Shown here: positions 63,642 to 64,000 of the stretch, in pieces
Position numbering within the stretch: the stretch's first letter is position 1
Layout of the letters: every line of letters starts with the position of its first letter
Source of the DNA: Pteria penguin
Taxonomy: Eukaryota; Mollusca; Bivalvia; Pterioida; Pteriidae
Length of the DNA: 64,000 nucleotides
Reading direction: 5' to 3'
Assembly: GCA_035048485.1 (NCBI GenBank)
Contig: CM068582.1
Coordinates: forward strand, 17,487,269-17,551,268
Made by a program: the position numbers and the translations under genes
The notes under the pieces: generated by a model
What the model saw: the letters and a program-made list of their open reading frames with translations, nothing else
Told to the model about the DNA's origin: nothing
The model's database searches: none

Positions 63642-63894
63642 AACAAGCTGTGTTTGTAAAATCACTAATGCCCCCGGCAGCACCAAAGTCCAAAAGTTAT
63701 GTTTAGCGTGAAGGTCTGTGTCAAGGTCAAAAGGTCATTGACTTTGTTATCATTTGAAAGGGCTTCATTCGTTGAGAATGCATGTCAGATATGAAGTCTC
63801 TGTCCTTCACGGTTCAAAAGTTATAGCAAAGGTTCAAGCTGACAACAGCCAGACAAACAAACAAGCAGAAAGGATGGATAGATTGGGGACATAG
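63642..63894 (-). repeat. Dispersed 'ATAACTTTTGAA' repeat, inverted copy
   Basis: AACAAGCTGTGTTTGTAAAA at the left and AAGTTATAGCAAAGGTTCAA to the right are the reverse complement of the ends and core of the copies at 40795 and 59841. It follows FANCA. Confidence 0.75.
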
Positions 63895-64000
63895 AAATTT
63901 AAATATGAAAAGAGTAGTACATACAAGTACCTGTATTTGAAAAGTGATTTTAGGTATTCTAATCAGCTGTATAAAATGGCTCCACCATGTTATAACTGTA

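Overview
The window is AT-rich, intron-dense animal DNA. The small exons with GT..AG introns, tRNA-derived SINEs with direct repeats, many fold-back MITEs, a pogo/Tigger-type transposon, a Penelope-like remnant and long minisatellites in introns fit a lophotrochozoan, most likely a bivalve mollusc. Species cannot be named from the sequence. No viral, bacterial, CRISPR or plasmid feature is seen.

Three conserved host genes could be rebuilt exon by exon, with splice phases that stay in frame. (1) NAPG (gamma-SNAP), + strand, 439-7853: nine coding exons including an 18-nt microexon; only the N-terminal tip lies outside the window. (2) DTNBP1 (dysbindin, BLOC-1 subunit), - strand, 20202-12649: eight exons, 322 codons. 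(3) FANCA (Fanconi anaemia core complex), + strand, 21919-63561: 37 exons, about 1,313 codons, filling the right two thirds. NAPG and DTNBP1 converge on a 4.8-kb intergenic stretch full of repeats. DTNBP1 and FANCA diverge from a 1.7-kb spacer whose DTNBP1 side is relatively CpG-rich.

The rest is repeats, mostly in introns. Tandem arrays: 23-bp (1.8-2.7 kb), 42-bp (12.3 kb), 38-bp (28.1-28.6 kb), 35-bp (31.35-32.2 kb), 30-bp (54.1-54.9 kb), 32-bp (55.0-56.15 kb) and 73-bp (63.1-63.4 kb). Mobile elements: a 2.9-kb pogo/Tigger copy with TIRs and a TA duplication (24681-27592) carrying a dead transposase; a roughly 1-kb Penelope-like fragment with a GIY-YIG domain (56906-57893); three SINEs with exact 11-13 bp target duplications; and at least eight inverted-repeat elements.

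The three genes have no obvious shared pathway (NSF-dependent membrane fusion, lysosome-related organelle biogenesis, interstrand-crosslink repair). I see no novel gene system. The most distinctive pattern is a set of tandem duplications sitting on exon/intron boundaries, plus a 25-copy array in a FANCA intron whose every unit looks like a 3' splice site.
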